A stretch of DNA of 64,000 bases from Fluviicola sp. XM-24bin1 (GTDB taxonomy: Bacteria > Bacteroidota > Bacteroidia > Flavobacteriales_D > Crocinitomicaceae): positions 186,001 through 250,000 of the forward strand of contig QCWI01000005.1 of the NCBI GenBank assembly GCA_003149635.1. Direction: 5' to 3'. A program made the translations under genes and the position numbers. This document shows, in pieces, positions 1 to 7,664 of this stretch (position 1 is its first letter; each line of letters begins with the position of its first letter). The notes under the pieces are model-generated. The model was not told the DNA's origin, did not search any database, and was given only the letters and a program-made list of their open reading frames with translations.

Positions 1-1161
1 GTTCTTGTTCGCTTCCAATTCGGCTTTATCGACATTACCGATTTTACCACCGTAATCCTTAAGTAAATCGATGGAAGGCAGGGCATAGGTGGACAAATCC
101 AATTTCGGATCGTAATCTCCATGTTCTTTTTGAATGTCGTTGACTTCCTTTACTTCTTCTTCCGATAGCTCCGAATCCTCTTCCGTTGGAGCGGCAATGG
201 TTACAGCGAAATCGTCGTCAGATTCGATTTCTTCTTCAACCGCCGGAGTTTCTTCTTCCTCTTCTGATGGTAAATCTATAATTTCTGAAAGCGGTTCCTC
301 AACAACAGGCTCGTCTTCCAAAACATTGTCTTCCATTAAGTCAACTCGATCGGATACTTCATCTTCTACCAATTGATCTTCATCCAGAACATTTTGGACT
401 TCCATGTCTCCTTCCGTAAGAACGTCTTCGGTGCCTGCATCTGCCATTGCTGGTTCTACGTCAGATTTTCCTGAAAATAATGCTTTAATCTTCGCCCAAT
501 TGACATTGAAGAGAATCATCGCGAATATGTATCCAATACTACAGATTAGGATTAACGCGCCGAATCTTCCTAGCGTAACAGAAAGCCAATCGTTGATTTG
601 GTATCCGAATGTTCCGCCGAGATAACTGACGTGATTCGAGAAATAACCAAGGAACATGCTTCCCCAAACAATGGTCAATACAGAAACGGTAATCGTTTTG
701 CGAATCGGGAGGATAGCAATATTGAAAAGGGTGTTGAATCCAGTAATGAATAACATGAGGGCAAACGCAAATGAAGCGATTCCAAACCAACGGTAAATAA
801 GCAAGTGTGAAATCCATGCTCCAAATTTCCCAAGCCAATTGGCTACAGGTTCGTCGTTTCCATCAAATAGGAAAGCGAACAGACCTTTGTTAAGCACGCG
901 GTTTTGATCTTCTTGCCATGTAAGCAAATAAGAGAAACAAGCGAGGAAGATGTACACGGCCAATAGTACGCTGATGACACCAATGGTATTCTTTACCTTC
1001 TTACGATCAATTTGATCCAAGTATTTACCGATGGCAGAATTCGACTTTTTCTTCTTCTTTTTCGAAGCTGTCGAACTCTTGCGTTTTTTGGGCGCTTTTT
1101 TTTCCTCTTTGGGAGGATTTTCGTCGGCTCCCTTTTCTATGTATTCGTTGTCCACGCTCAT
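1..1161 (-). CDS. ftsK: DNA translocase FtsK, N-terminal part (runs off left edge)
   Basis: The first 387 residues are visible and the C-terminal motor lies outside the window. The protein opens with a Lys-rich tail (about residues 18-56), then several hydrophobic segments between about 59 and 230 that match the four-helix FtsK/SpoIIIE membrane domain, then a long Glu/Asp-rich linker (about 240-345). In the family the N-domain sits at the division septum and the missing C-terminal ATPase pumps DNA during chromosome segregation. The ATG at 1161 is the first in-frame start. The call rests on architecture, because the Walker motifs are not in view. A GLPGLI-type gene lies 69 nt upstream on the same strand. 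Confidence 0.85.
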   Translation of the reverse strand, partial: MSVDNEYIEKGADENPPKEEKKAPKKRKSSTASKKKKKKSNSAIGKYLDQIDRKKVKNTIGVISVLLAVYIFLACFSYLLTWQEDQNRVLNKGLFAFLFDGNDEPVANWLGKFGAWISHLLIYRWFGIASFAFALMLFITGFNTLFNIAILPIRKTITVSVLTIVWGSMFLGYFSNHVSYLGGTFGYQINDWLSVTLGRFGALILICSIGYIFAMILFNVNWAKIKALFSGKSDVEPAMADAGTEDVLTEGDMEVQNVLDEDQLVEDEVSDRVDLMEDNVLEDEPVVEEPLSEIIDLPSEEEEETPAVEEEIESDDDFAVTIAAPTEEDSELSEEEVKEVNDIQKEHGDYDPKLDLSTYALPSIDLLKDYGGKIGNVDKAELEANKN

Positions 1162-1230
1162 ATCTAACGAAGATAGCAGTTAAGCTGCCGCGATAAACGA
1201 CTAGTAGACGGAAGTATGCACAGTGGAATG

Positions 1231-1923
1231 TTAGTTCTGGCCTGGACCGGATTGACTGCTAGGGAACATGAAATCCATGAACTCGTCAAAGGTCACTTTT
1301 CGATAGTCTGCTGGGACGCCAAATAAATCACGATTCGGCATATAATCGCGCTTTTGAACCAATTCGTAATTCAAAACGCCATCCGGTGTGACTACGCTAT
1401 ATTTTACCAGCAACCCGGGAATCCCCTCGAAGTTGTTGAGGTATTCTCTAGAATGTTTCTTGAGGTATAAAAATTCAATAGGTTCTTCAAAATCCGGATG
1501 ATCGACCATCATTCGATTGCAGCGCATGCCCAAATGTTTCTTTTTGAACCACTTTTTCTCGTAGGTATATTTTGAGATTACTTGTCCAGTATCCGCTTTA
1601 TTTAAGTCTGTTTTAATGGCGAAATTAACCGTGTCTTGCACTGTCAATAACAAATATGATTTATTCAAAACCATGTGTCGGATCGTTGTTTGTGATCCCA
1701 GCTGCGGTGAGAAGTTCTCCATGCGCGTCAAGGTATCGTTGGTGTACAAACGCATGGCATTCGCGGGAACCAACTTGCGTAAAGCCGTATCGCGCATCAC
1801 GATGTTATATTCCAACATTCCCGTGAAAGGTTTCTTTTTCTTTTGACCGAAAGTAGGAGAGATGCACATGAAGGTGCATACAAAAATCAATAGTGTGGAG
1901 AGATGAAATTTAGGGTGCTTCAT
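1231..1923 (-). CDS. GLPGLI-family secreted protein
   Basis: A 230-residue protein with a cleavable signal peptide (hydrophobic residues about 8-22, ending SPTFGQ) followed by a Lys-rich stretch. The segment FEGIPGLLVKY near residue 165 resembles the signature of the Bacteroidota GLPGLI family, periplasmic or secreted proteins of unknown biochemical role. It lies upstream of ftsK on the same strand and is divergent from the arginase gene. In many flavobacteria a LolA-type carrier gene neighbours ftsK, but this sequence lacks obvious LolA features. The function is unknown. Confidence 0.6.
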   Translation of the reverse strand: MKHPKFHLSTLLIFVCTFMCISPTFGQKKKKPFTGMLEYNIVMRDTALRKLVPANAMRLYTNDTLTRMENFSPQLGSQTTIRHMVLNKSYLLLTVQDTVNFAIKTDLNKADTGQVISKYTYEKKWFKKKHLGMRCNRMMVDHPDFEEPIEFLYLKKHSREYLNNFEGIPGLLVKYSVVTPDGVLNYELVQKRDYMPNRDLFGVPADYRKVTFDEFMDFMFPSSQSGPGQN

Positions 1924-2004
1924 AGTTCTAGAACGGAAACGCTTCGATTTGTTACTTGTGTAAAAGTAATGGAATAATTGGGCTTTCTCCGTTTCGAATT
2001 ATGC

Positions 2005-2012
2005 TATTTTTG
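2005..2012 (+). promoter_or_regulatory. Putative -7 element for the arginase gene
   Basis: TATTTTTG fits the Bacteroidota -7 consensus TAnnTTTG and lies 18 nt before the ATG at 2031. A weak TTG at 1978-1980 could be the -33 element, but the spacing is long, so only the -7 box is proposed. Confidence 0.35.
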
Positions 2013-2030
2013 TTGGTCAAAATCAGGAGT

Positions 2031-2984
2031 ATGAATCGCACAATTGAGTTGCTGATAAATAAATCGGAAATTACCGCTGGAACGCGTGGGGCATCATTGG
2101 GGCCAGAAGCCATGATGACCGCAGCTCGCGCTCAGGAAAGTCATTTCTTTAGCAGGTTTCCGATCCGTTACATACAGGATAGAAACGACGCGTTAGACCG
2201 TCCAAATAAATACCCGAATGCCAAGCACATAGATGCATTGGTAGAAGTTTTCGAAAACGTAAGTACTGCAGTAAAAGAAACATTGAATGAAGGCAAGTTT
2301 CCTTTGCTCATCGCTGCAGATCACGGTTCAGCCGGAGGTACGATTGCTGGAATCAAAGCCGCACATCCGGATAAACGCATCGGAGTTATTTGGATTGATG
2401 CGCATGCTGATATTCATACGCCGTACACAACGCCATCAGGAAACATGCACGGAATGCCATTGGCGACAGCACTTTCTGAGGATAATCTGGAAAGTAAAAT
2501 CAATGAACCTGCGCCTGAAGTTGCATCCATGTGGAGTCAACTTAAGGATACTGGTGTTTCCGGGGCGAAGATCAATTCTGAGGATATCGTTTACATCGCC
2601 GTGCGAGATACAGAAGCTCCAGAGAATGAAATCATGGAGCGCTTGAACATTCGCAATTATAAAGTGGAAGAGGTACGAGCAGAAGGAGTGGAGGCCATTG
2701 CGAACGCTACGCTGCAACAATTGAATGATTGTGACATCATATATGTTTCCTTCGATGTGGATTCTATGGATCCATCGCATACTTCACACGGAACAGGAAC
2801 GCCTGTAGGAAATGGGTTGATGCCCGATGAGGCGAAATATTTCTTGCAAGAATTCGCAAAACAAGAGAAAACGGCATGTATTGAGTTCGTGGAAGTGAAC
2901 CCATGCTTGGATGAAAAATTAAATACAATGGCAGAAGTGGCTTTCGAAATGTTGGAAGCTACGGTCGCCGAACTGGATAAATAA
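2031..2984 (+). CDS. Arginase family protein
   Basis: A 317-residue ureohydrolase-fold enzyme. Manganese-ligand motifs are visible: AADHGS (residues 95-100, the GGDHS equivalent), DAHADIHTP (123-131) and FDVDSMDPS (241-249), with TGTPVGNGL and EVNP after them. Arginase hydrolyses arginine to ornithine and urea; the family also includes agmatinase and formimidoylglutamase. The length and the DAHADIHTP motif favour arginase. The ATG at 2031 is chosen over one at 1956 because a ribosome site (CAGGAG) precedes it and the upstream codons look non-coding. The stop is one base before the argS start, so the two are probably co-transcribed. Confidence 0.8.
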   Translation: MNRTIELLINKSEITAGTRGASLGPEAMMTAARAQESHFFSRFPIRYIQDRNDALDRPNKYPNAKHIDALVEVFENVSTAVKETLNEGKFPLLIAADHGSAGGTIAGIKAAHPDKRIGVIWIDAHADIHTPYTTPSGNMHGMPLATALSEDNLESKINEPAPEVASMWSQLKDTGVSGAKINSEDIVYIAVRDTEAPENEIMERLNIRNYKVEEVRAEGVEAIANATLQQLNDCDIIYVSFDVDSMDPSHTSHGTGTPVGNGLMPDEAKYFLQEFAKQEKTACIEFVEVNPCLDEKLNTMAEVAFEMLEATVAELDK

Positions 2985-2985
2985 A

Positions 2986-4893
2986 ATGGAAGCTACAATT
3001 AAGCAACTACTTTTGGACAACGCCGAAGAGCTCCTCGGACAAACTATTGATGAAAAATTAATACAGTTCCAAAAAACGCGTAAAGATGTGGAAGGCGATT
3101 TAACGCTGGTCATCTTTCCGTTTGTAAAAGCATTGCGCTGTTCTCCGGTAGAAGCGGGAGAAAAAATTGGAAACTTCCTACAGGAACGCATGCAGCACAT
3201 TGAGCGTTTCAACGTTGTAAGCGGATTCCTGAACTTTGTCATTGATGGATCGCACTGGTTGTCGCAGTTGGAAGTCATGGACGGGGTAGAGAAATACGGT
3301 TTTATCGAACCAAACTCGAAACCAACGATGATGGTGGAATATTCTTCCCCAAATACCAATAAACCTTTGCACCTGGGACACCTCCGAAATATCTTTCTAG
3401 GATATTCCGTTGCCGAAATTTTGAAGGCCAATGGTCATAAAGTCGTCAAAACGCAGATCATCAACGACCGAGGAATCCACATCTGTAAGAGCATGTTGGC
3501 CTGGGAAAGATTTTCTCCGGTAAATGAAAAAGGAGAACGCGAAACTCCAGCAAACACAGGAATGAAGGGCGATAAGCTTGTTGGTAAATACTACGTCGAA
3601 TTCGATAAAAAATCCAATGAGGAAGTCGAAGAGATTCTAAAAGCTTGGGAAAACGGTGATTTCTCAGGAATTGACGAAGCGACTGAAGAGGAAGTACAGC
3701 GTTTAATGTCGTCCCGTGAAGGAAAAGAGGAAGATGCCGTAAAAGGAATCAACGCGAAAATCAAAGGAATAGCAAAGAACCAGACGACCTTGTTGCGCGA
3801 TGCCAAGGAAATGCTCATCAAATGGGAAGCGCGTGATCCTCAAACCTATTTGTTGTGGAACACCATGAACGGATGGGTGTACGAAGGATTCGACAAGACT
3901 TACAAAACAATGGGCGTCGATTTCGACAAGTTGTATTACGAATCGGATACCTTCCTTCTCGGAAAAGATTTGACGATGGACGGCCTCAAGAAAGGATTGT
4001 TCTATCAAAAGGAAGATGGATCTATTTGGGCCGACCTTTCAGCGCACAATATCGACGATAAATTACTCCTCCGTTCAGACGGAACCGCTGTATATATGAC
4101 ACAAGATGTTGGTACGGCAGTAGATCGTTACAAGGATTATCCAGATTTAAGTGGGATGATCTATACGGTTGGAAATGAGCAAGATCATCACTTTAAAGTA
4201 TTGTTCTTGATTCTCCAGCAATTAGGATACTCATGGGCAGATAATTGTCACCATCTTTCGTACGGAATGGTGGAACTTCCGAAAGGAATGGGCCGAATGA
4301 AATCTCGTGAAGGAACGGTTGTAGATGCCGATGATTTAATGCAAGGTGTGATTGATATGGCCCGCGAAATGACGAAAGAACGCGGTCATATAGAAGGGAT
4401 GTCCGAAGAGGAGCAAGAAGCGTTGTTCGAAAAAATCGGATTGGGTGGATTGAAATACTTCCTCTTGAAAGTGGATCCTTCGAAGAAATTGATTTTCGAT
4501 CCAACAGATGAGGAAGCGATCAAATTGCAAGGAAACACAGGGCCTTTCATGCAATATACGCACGCTCGAATTCAATCGCTCTTGAGAAAAGGAGGAGAAG
4601 TGGGATCGTGGAATGCAGCGACTTTGGAACCGGAGGAAAAGGAGATTTTAAAGCATCTTTCTTTGTTCCCAGAGATTTTGAAGGAGGCCGGAACTTCGTA
4701 TTCTCCTGCATTGATCGCTAATTACTTGTACGAATTAGCGAAACTGTATAACACCTTCTTCCAAAGTATTTCTATCTTGAAGGAGGAAAACGACGACCTT
4801 CGAAACATGCGACTTGTTATGAGTCGTAATGTAGCCAAGGTGATTAATCTGGGAATGGGCTTGCTAGGAATTGGCGTGCCGAACAAAATGTAA
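2986..4893 (+). CDS. argS: Arginyl-tRNA synthetase
   Basis: A 635-residue class I aminoacyl-tRNA synthetase that charges tRNA-Arg in the cytoplasm. The N-terminal Add1-type domain is followed by the HIGH motif as HLGH (residues 129-132) within SSPNTNKPLHLGH. The KMSKS region appears as GRMKSREG, and a C-terminal anticodon-binding DALR region ends the protein. The length is slightly over the usual 550-600 because of a charged insertion near residues 185-260. It starts one base after the arginase stop, so an arginine-degrading and an arginine-activating enzyme share a transcript. The DUF389 gene starts 1 nt after its stop. Confidence 0.95.
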   Translation: MEATIKQLLLDNAEELLGQTIDEKLIQFQKTRKDVEGDLTLVIFPFVKALRCSPVEAGEKIGNFLQERMQHIERFNVVSGFLNFVIDGSHWLSQLEVMDGVEKYGFIEPNSKPTMMVEYSSPNTNKPLHLGHLRNIFLGYSVAEILKANGHKVVKTQIINDRGIHICKSMLAWERFSPVNEKGERETPANTGMKGDKLVGKYYVEFDKKSNEEVEEILKAWENGDFSGIDEATEEEVQRLMSSREGKEEDAVKGINAKIKGIAKNQTTLLRDAKEMLIKWEARDPQTYLLWNTMNGWVYEGFDKTYKTMGVDFDKLYYESDTFLLGKDLTMDGLKKGLFYQKEDGSIWADLSAHNIDDKLLLRSDGTAVYMTQDVGTAVDRYKDYPDLSGMIYTVGNEQDHHFKVLFLILQQLGYSWADNCHHLSYGMVELPKGMGRMKSREGTVVDADDLMQGVIDMAREMTKERGHIEGMSEEEQEALFEKIGLGGLKYFLLKVDPSKKLIFDPTDEEAIKLQGNTGPFMQYTHARIQSLLRKGGEVGSWNAATLEPEEKEILKHLSLFPEILKEAGTSYSPALIANYLYELAKLYNTFFQSISILKEENDDLRNMRLVMSRNVAKVINLGMGLLGIGVPNKM

Positions 4894-4894
4894 C

Positions 4895-6220
4895 ATGAGA
4901 GAAGATTCTTGGCTTGCTAGTGTGTTTAAATTCTTGCGACTGACTCACGAAGAGGAAGATCCGCAAGTAATTCATGATACCATCGAAAAAGGGATCGTAT
5001 TCCGCGGGACGAATCTATGGATTCTCGTTTTCGCGATTCTCGTGGCTTCCGTAGGATTGAACATGAACTCTCCGGCGGTAATTATTGGAGCCATGTTGAT
5101 TTCACCACTCATGGGACCGATCAACGGTGTAGGTTACAGTGTCGCTACGTACAACTTCGAATTGCTCCGTCGATCCTTAAAGAATCTGGCTTTTGCCGCA
5201 TCTACTGGACTTGTTGCTTCTACAATTTATTTTTTCGTAACACCAGTACACGGCGAATATTCCGAGTTATTGGCAAGAACCAGTCCTACCATTTATGATG
5301 TAATGATCGCCACATTTGGTGGATTGGCAGGAATTGTCGCGATAAGCAGCAAAAACAAAGGAAATGTCATTCCCGGAGTAGCCATTGCGACAGCTTTGAT
5401 GCCTCCGTTGTGTACCGCAGGATTTGGAATTGCCAGTGGAAACTTGAATTATTTCGCCGGAGCGATGTTCTTGTTCCTGATTAATTCTGTGTTTATCGCT
5501 TTATCGGCAATGGTGGTTTCGCAATTGTTGAAGCTTCCCAAGAAGTCCTTCTTGCTCTCACGCGAGATTAAAAACAAAAACATTGTTGTTGGAATCGTTG
5601 TAGCTGTAACGGTGTTACCGAGTGTGTATTTGGGAATCACCTTGGTACAAAAGGAGAAATTTCAAGAAGCCGCGGAAAAATATGTAGCCAGAGTAGGAGT
5701 ATGGGAAGGTAATTACTTGTTAAAAAGCGACATCAATGCGGAGGAGCGAAAAATCGTTTTGACATACGCTGGGAACGAGATCGACAAAGACTCGGAATCA
5801 AAGTTGATTGAGCGCGCAGGAGACTTCGGAATGGAAGATTACAAAGTAATTGTAAAGCAAGGCTTGAAGTTGAGCGATCAAGGGTTGATTCAACGTTCGA
5901 ATGAGCAATTGAGCGCGAAAGAAAACGAAATCAATCGATTAAGAGCTGCGTTGCTGAATGAGGAGAAAGCCGCTGACAGTATACGGATGCTTCCAAAGAA
6001 AGGGGAGTACCTGTTGAACGAAATCCGATCCATTTACCCTCAATTACAATCGTGTTCGTACGCTACGACTTTGGAATATGTAGATTCATTGGATAAACCA
6101 CGCTCTGCCGATATCGTTTATTTCGAAGTTTCTGATTCGCTTACCTCCGAAGAACAATACAAAATCCGTCGTTGGTTGATTCACCGCTTGAAATCAGATC
6201 GATTGATTTTGAAGTTTTAG
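4895..6220 (+). CDS. DUF389 family integral membrane protein
   Basis: A 441-residue protein with about six hydrophobic segments between residues 35 and 255. It carries the DUF389 signature GAMLISPLMGPI and the later block ATALMPPLCTAGFG. The C-terminal half (about 265-441) is soluble, with a charged coiled-coil-like stretch and no family I recognise. DUF389 proteins have no established biochemical role. The ATG at 4895 is chosen because it lies just after the argS stop; an earlier in-frame ATG at 4871 would be inside argS. Confidence 0.8.
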   Translation: MREDSWLASVFKFLRLTHEEEDPQVIHDTIEKGIVFRGTNLWILVFAILVASVGLNMNSPAVIIGAMLISPLMGPINGVGYSVATYNFELLRRSLKNLAFAASTGLVASTIYFFVTPVHGEYSELLARTSPTIYDVMIATFGGLAGIVAISSKNKGNVIPGVAIATALMPPLCTAGFGIASGNLNYFAGAMFLFLINSVFIALSAMVVSQLLKLPKKSFLLSREIKNKNIVVGIVVAVTVLPSVYLGITLVQKEKFQEAAEKYVARVGVWEGNYLLKSDINAEERKIVLTYAGNEIDKDSESKLIERAGDFGMEDYKVIVKQGLKLSDQGLIQRSNEQLSAKENEINRLRAALLNEEKAADSIRMLPKKGEYLLNEIRSIYPQLQSCSYATTLEYVDSLDKPRSADIVYFEVSDSLTSEEQYKIRRWLIHRLKSDRLILKF

Positions 6221-6272
6221 TTCGAGAATTTTAGGAGGTTTCTGAAATTTTAATCCTGCGCCAGACTTCTCC

Positions 6273-6560
6273 TCACACTTGAATTTCTACTGTAAAGTGT
6301 TCGTCTGTAATTTCCATATTCCGAATAGTGTCTAAGCGGAATTCGATGTTCTGTTTTTCGTTTCCAATTGAAACCATTCCACCGCTAATGCGTGCGAATA
6401 TTTCCTCGACTTCAATTTCTAACTGTCCGAAAGAGGTAAAATGTCTATCATAGTTCGTTTCGCACACGCATAGCCAATCTTCTACGAAAATAGTTTTGCC
6501 TTTCGGTTGATACAACTGCTCTAGCAATATGTCAATGTTAATTCGTGAATCAGGCCTCAA
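6273..6560 (-). CDS. Hypothetical protein, 95 aa
   Basis: An acidic 95-residue soluble protein with no signal peptide or membrane segment. It begins with MRPDSRINIDILLEQLY and ends in a run of alternating hydrophobic residues typical of small alpha/beta proteins. It follows a 42-residue ORF on the same strand by 4 nt. I do not recognise the family. Its place in a patch of tiny genes with cassette-like repeats makes an accessory role possible, but nothing in the protein itself shows one. Confidence 0.55.
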   Translation of the reverse strand: MRPDSRINIDILLEQLYQPKGKTIFVEDWLCVCETNYDRHFTSFGQLEIEVEEIFARISGGMVSIGNEKQNIEFRLDTIRNMEITDEHFTVEIQV

Positions 6561-6564
6561 AATA

Positions 6565-6693
6565 TTACTTCAACTTCTCCAACATTTCATCGGCAATGTC
6601 TTCTGAATAGATGCCGTAAGAGTTTACCATAATGCCTTTCAATAGATTATTGCCAATTGATTTAAACTGATATTTTGAAATGTATGAATCCAT
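6565..6693 (-). CDS. Small ORF, 42 aa, possible remnant or peptide
   Basis: Reads MDSYISKYQF to DEMLEKLK, an amphipathic peptide with normal codon use, ending 4 nt before the 95-residue gene. It could be a true small gene co-expressed with its neighbour or the remains of a longer one. It has no hydrophobic segment. Support is coding-like composition and tight spacing only. Confidence 0.4.
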   Translation of the reverse strand: MDSYISKYQFKSIGNNLLKGIMVNSYGIYSEDIADEMLEKLK

Positions 6694-6712
6694 TATTATT
6701 TAGTTCTTACTA

Positions 6713-6850
6713 ATTGCGTGCAACGTTCGGCAGCTACGCAACGTGCGGATTTCTGCCAAGATTTAGATTTAAAGTTAGGAATAGTTTCTAACCTAAAATT
6801 GGGTTTATAAAACATAAACTCGCATGGTGTGTGAGGTGCTGTTATGTGCA
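6713..6850. repeat. Cassette-border-like repeat region
   Basis: A non-coding stretch with a near-direct repeat, CAACGTTCGG (6721-6730) and CAACGTGCGG (6739-6748), and at its right end GGTGCTGTTATGTGCA (6835-6850). The right end, reverse-complemented, partly matches the left (TGCACATAAC against TGCGTGCAAC), giving an imperfect inverted-repeat layout over about 140 nt. Parts of the right-end motif recur at 7559-7568 (TGCACATAAC) and 7631-7639 (AACAGCACC). Whether this is an integron-like attC site is not established. Confidence 0.4.
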
Positions 6851-6852
6851 TC

Positions 6853-6882
6853 AAAAAAGCCCTATCTGTAGTAGTAGGGCTT
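6853..6882 (-). terminator. Rho-independent terminator
   Basis: A perfect 8-bp stem, AAGCCCTA (6857-6864) with TAGGGCTT (6875-6882), followed on the minus strand by a T run. It would end transcription of the two small membrane-protein genes at 6962-7305. Confidence 0.75.
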
Positions 6883-6961
6883 AAAGTACTAATCCTAGAT
6901 CCAACAGTAAGATTTCTTCGAACAAACGATTTGCTGAACTTAATCTATCGGGGATCAAATT

Positions 6962-7132
6962 CTAAGATGCGAGTTTCTCTTCTTCGTCGTCATTCATCTC
7001 CAATTTCAAATAATTTGAACCATTATTTGTACGCTTTTGAATGCTATGTTGGCGCCATATCATTCTTAAGAGAAAAAACATGTAAGAAGTGAAAATAATA
7101 AAACCAAAGATGAAAATTGTCAAATTGCTCAT
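6962..7132 (-). CDS. Small membrane protein, 56 aa
   Basis: One strongly hydrophobic N-terminal helix (residues about 3-23, MSNLTIFIFGF onward) is followed by a basic stretch and an acidic tail (NDDEEEKLAS). The ATG at 7132 is 2 nt after the stop of the preceding gene at 7135, which suggests translational coupling, and a good terminator follows at 6853-6882. I do not recognise the family; a single-helix inner-membrane peptide is the plain reading. Confidence 0.6.
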   Translation of the reverse strand: MSNLTIFIFGFIIFTSYMFFLLRMIWRQHSIQKRTNNGSNYLKLEMNDDEEEKLAS

Positions 7133-7134
7133 AA

Positions 7135-7305
7135 CTAACTGTTTTTAACAAGCTTCATGTAAATTGAGAAACACAAAATGGAAGGAACCCAGATACCTAC
7201 GAACATACCTTCATCTTTTTGACCACTGAACCAAAGGGAAACAGAGAGAACAAAACTTATAAAAGCAAGAACAATTGGATAGTATTTTTCAAAGAATGTA
7301 AGCAT
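7135..7305 (-). CDS. Small two-helix membrane protein, 56 aa
   Basis: Reads MLTFFEKYYPIVLAF, with two hydrophobic helices separated by a short polar loop (SGQKDEG). The ATG at 7305 is preferred to one at 7338 because the extra residues are polar and unlike the rest. Similar small two-helix proteins of unknown function occur in Bacteroidota. It forms a two-gene unit with the 56-residue gene at 6962-7132. Confidence 0.55.
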   Translation of the reverse strand: MLTFFEKYYPIVLAFISFVLSVSLWFSGQKDEGMFVGIWVPSILCFSIYMKLVKNS

Positions 7306-7664
7306 GTGTTGATTGTTTTGTTTAATGATTACTCTCAAAAGTTAAACAAAAAATCACTAACTAGCTAATTACTAGGTTGAAAACTTTTATTTTGAGATTG
7401 GAATTGAGCAAATGCACGGTCCCAATTATTAAAAATGTCGATGATGGATTCTACCCTCCACAATTAGTCCGTTGTTGCAAACAAAAGATTCAAGCTATAT
7501 TTACGCAATCATTGAAGTTGAAAACAGCATACATTCCACTTAGGGAAACCTTCAATGCTGCACATAACTTGCTTATATAAGTCATTAAAGTAATGCTTTA
7601 GTGCCTCATATACATCCAAATTTGGATATAAACAGCACCGTAACTATCCAAGTGTGCGCTAAAA
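7306..7664. other. Intergenic region without a convincing gene
   Basis: About 360 nt of AT-rich sequence. It holds TGCACATAAC at 7559-7568 and AACAGCACC at 7631-7639, both matching pieces of the border motif near 6835-6850, and a perfect 14-nt palindrome ATCCAAATTTGGAT at 7614-7627. A 67-codon reading frame at 7377-7580 starts with TTG and does not look coding. A promoter for the small minus-strand genes should lie near 7310-7345 but is not clear. Confidence 0.5.

Noticed and set aside
134-376. Serine-rich reading frame on the plus strand
   Set aside because: It is the antisense of the acidic linker of ftsK; the repeated Ser comes from Glu/Asp codons read on the other strand.
6844-7092. 82-codon plus-strand frame
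   Set aside because: It starts in the terminator hairpin and is antisense to the small membrane-protein gene at 6962-7132.
7377-7580. 67-codon plus-strand frame starting with TTG
   Set aside because: No ribosome site, weak start, and composition unlike the real genes; kept as intergenic.
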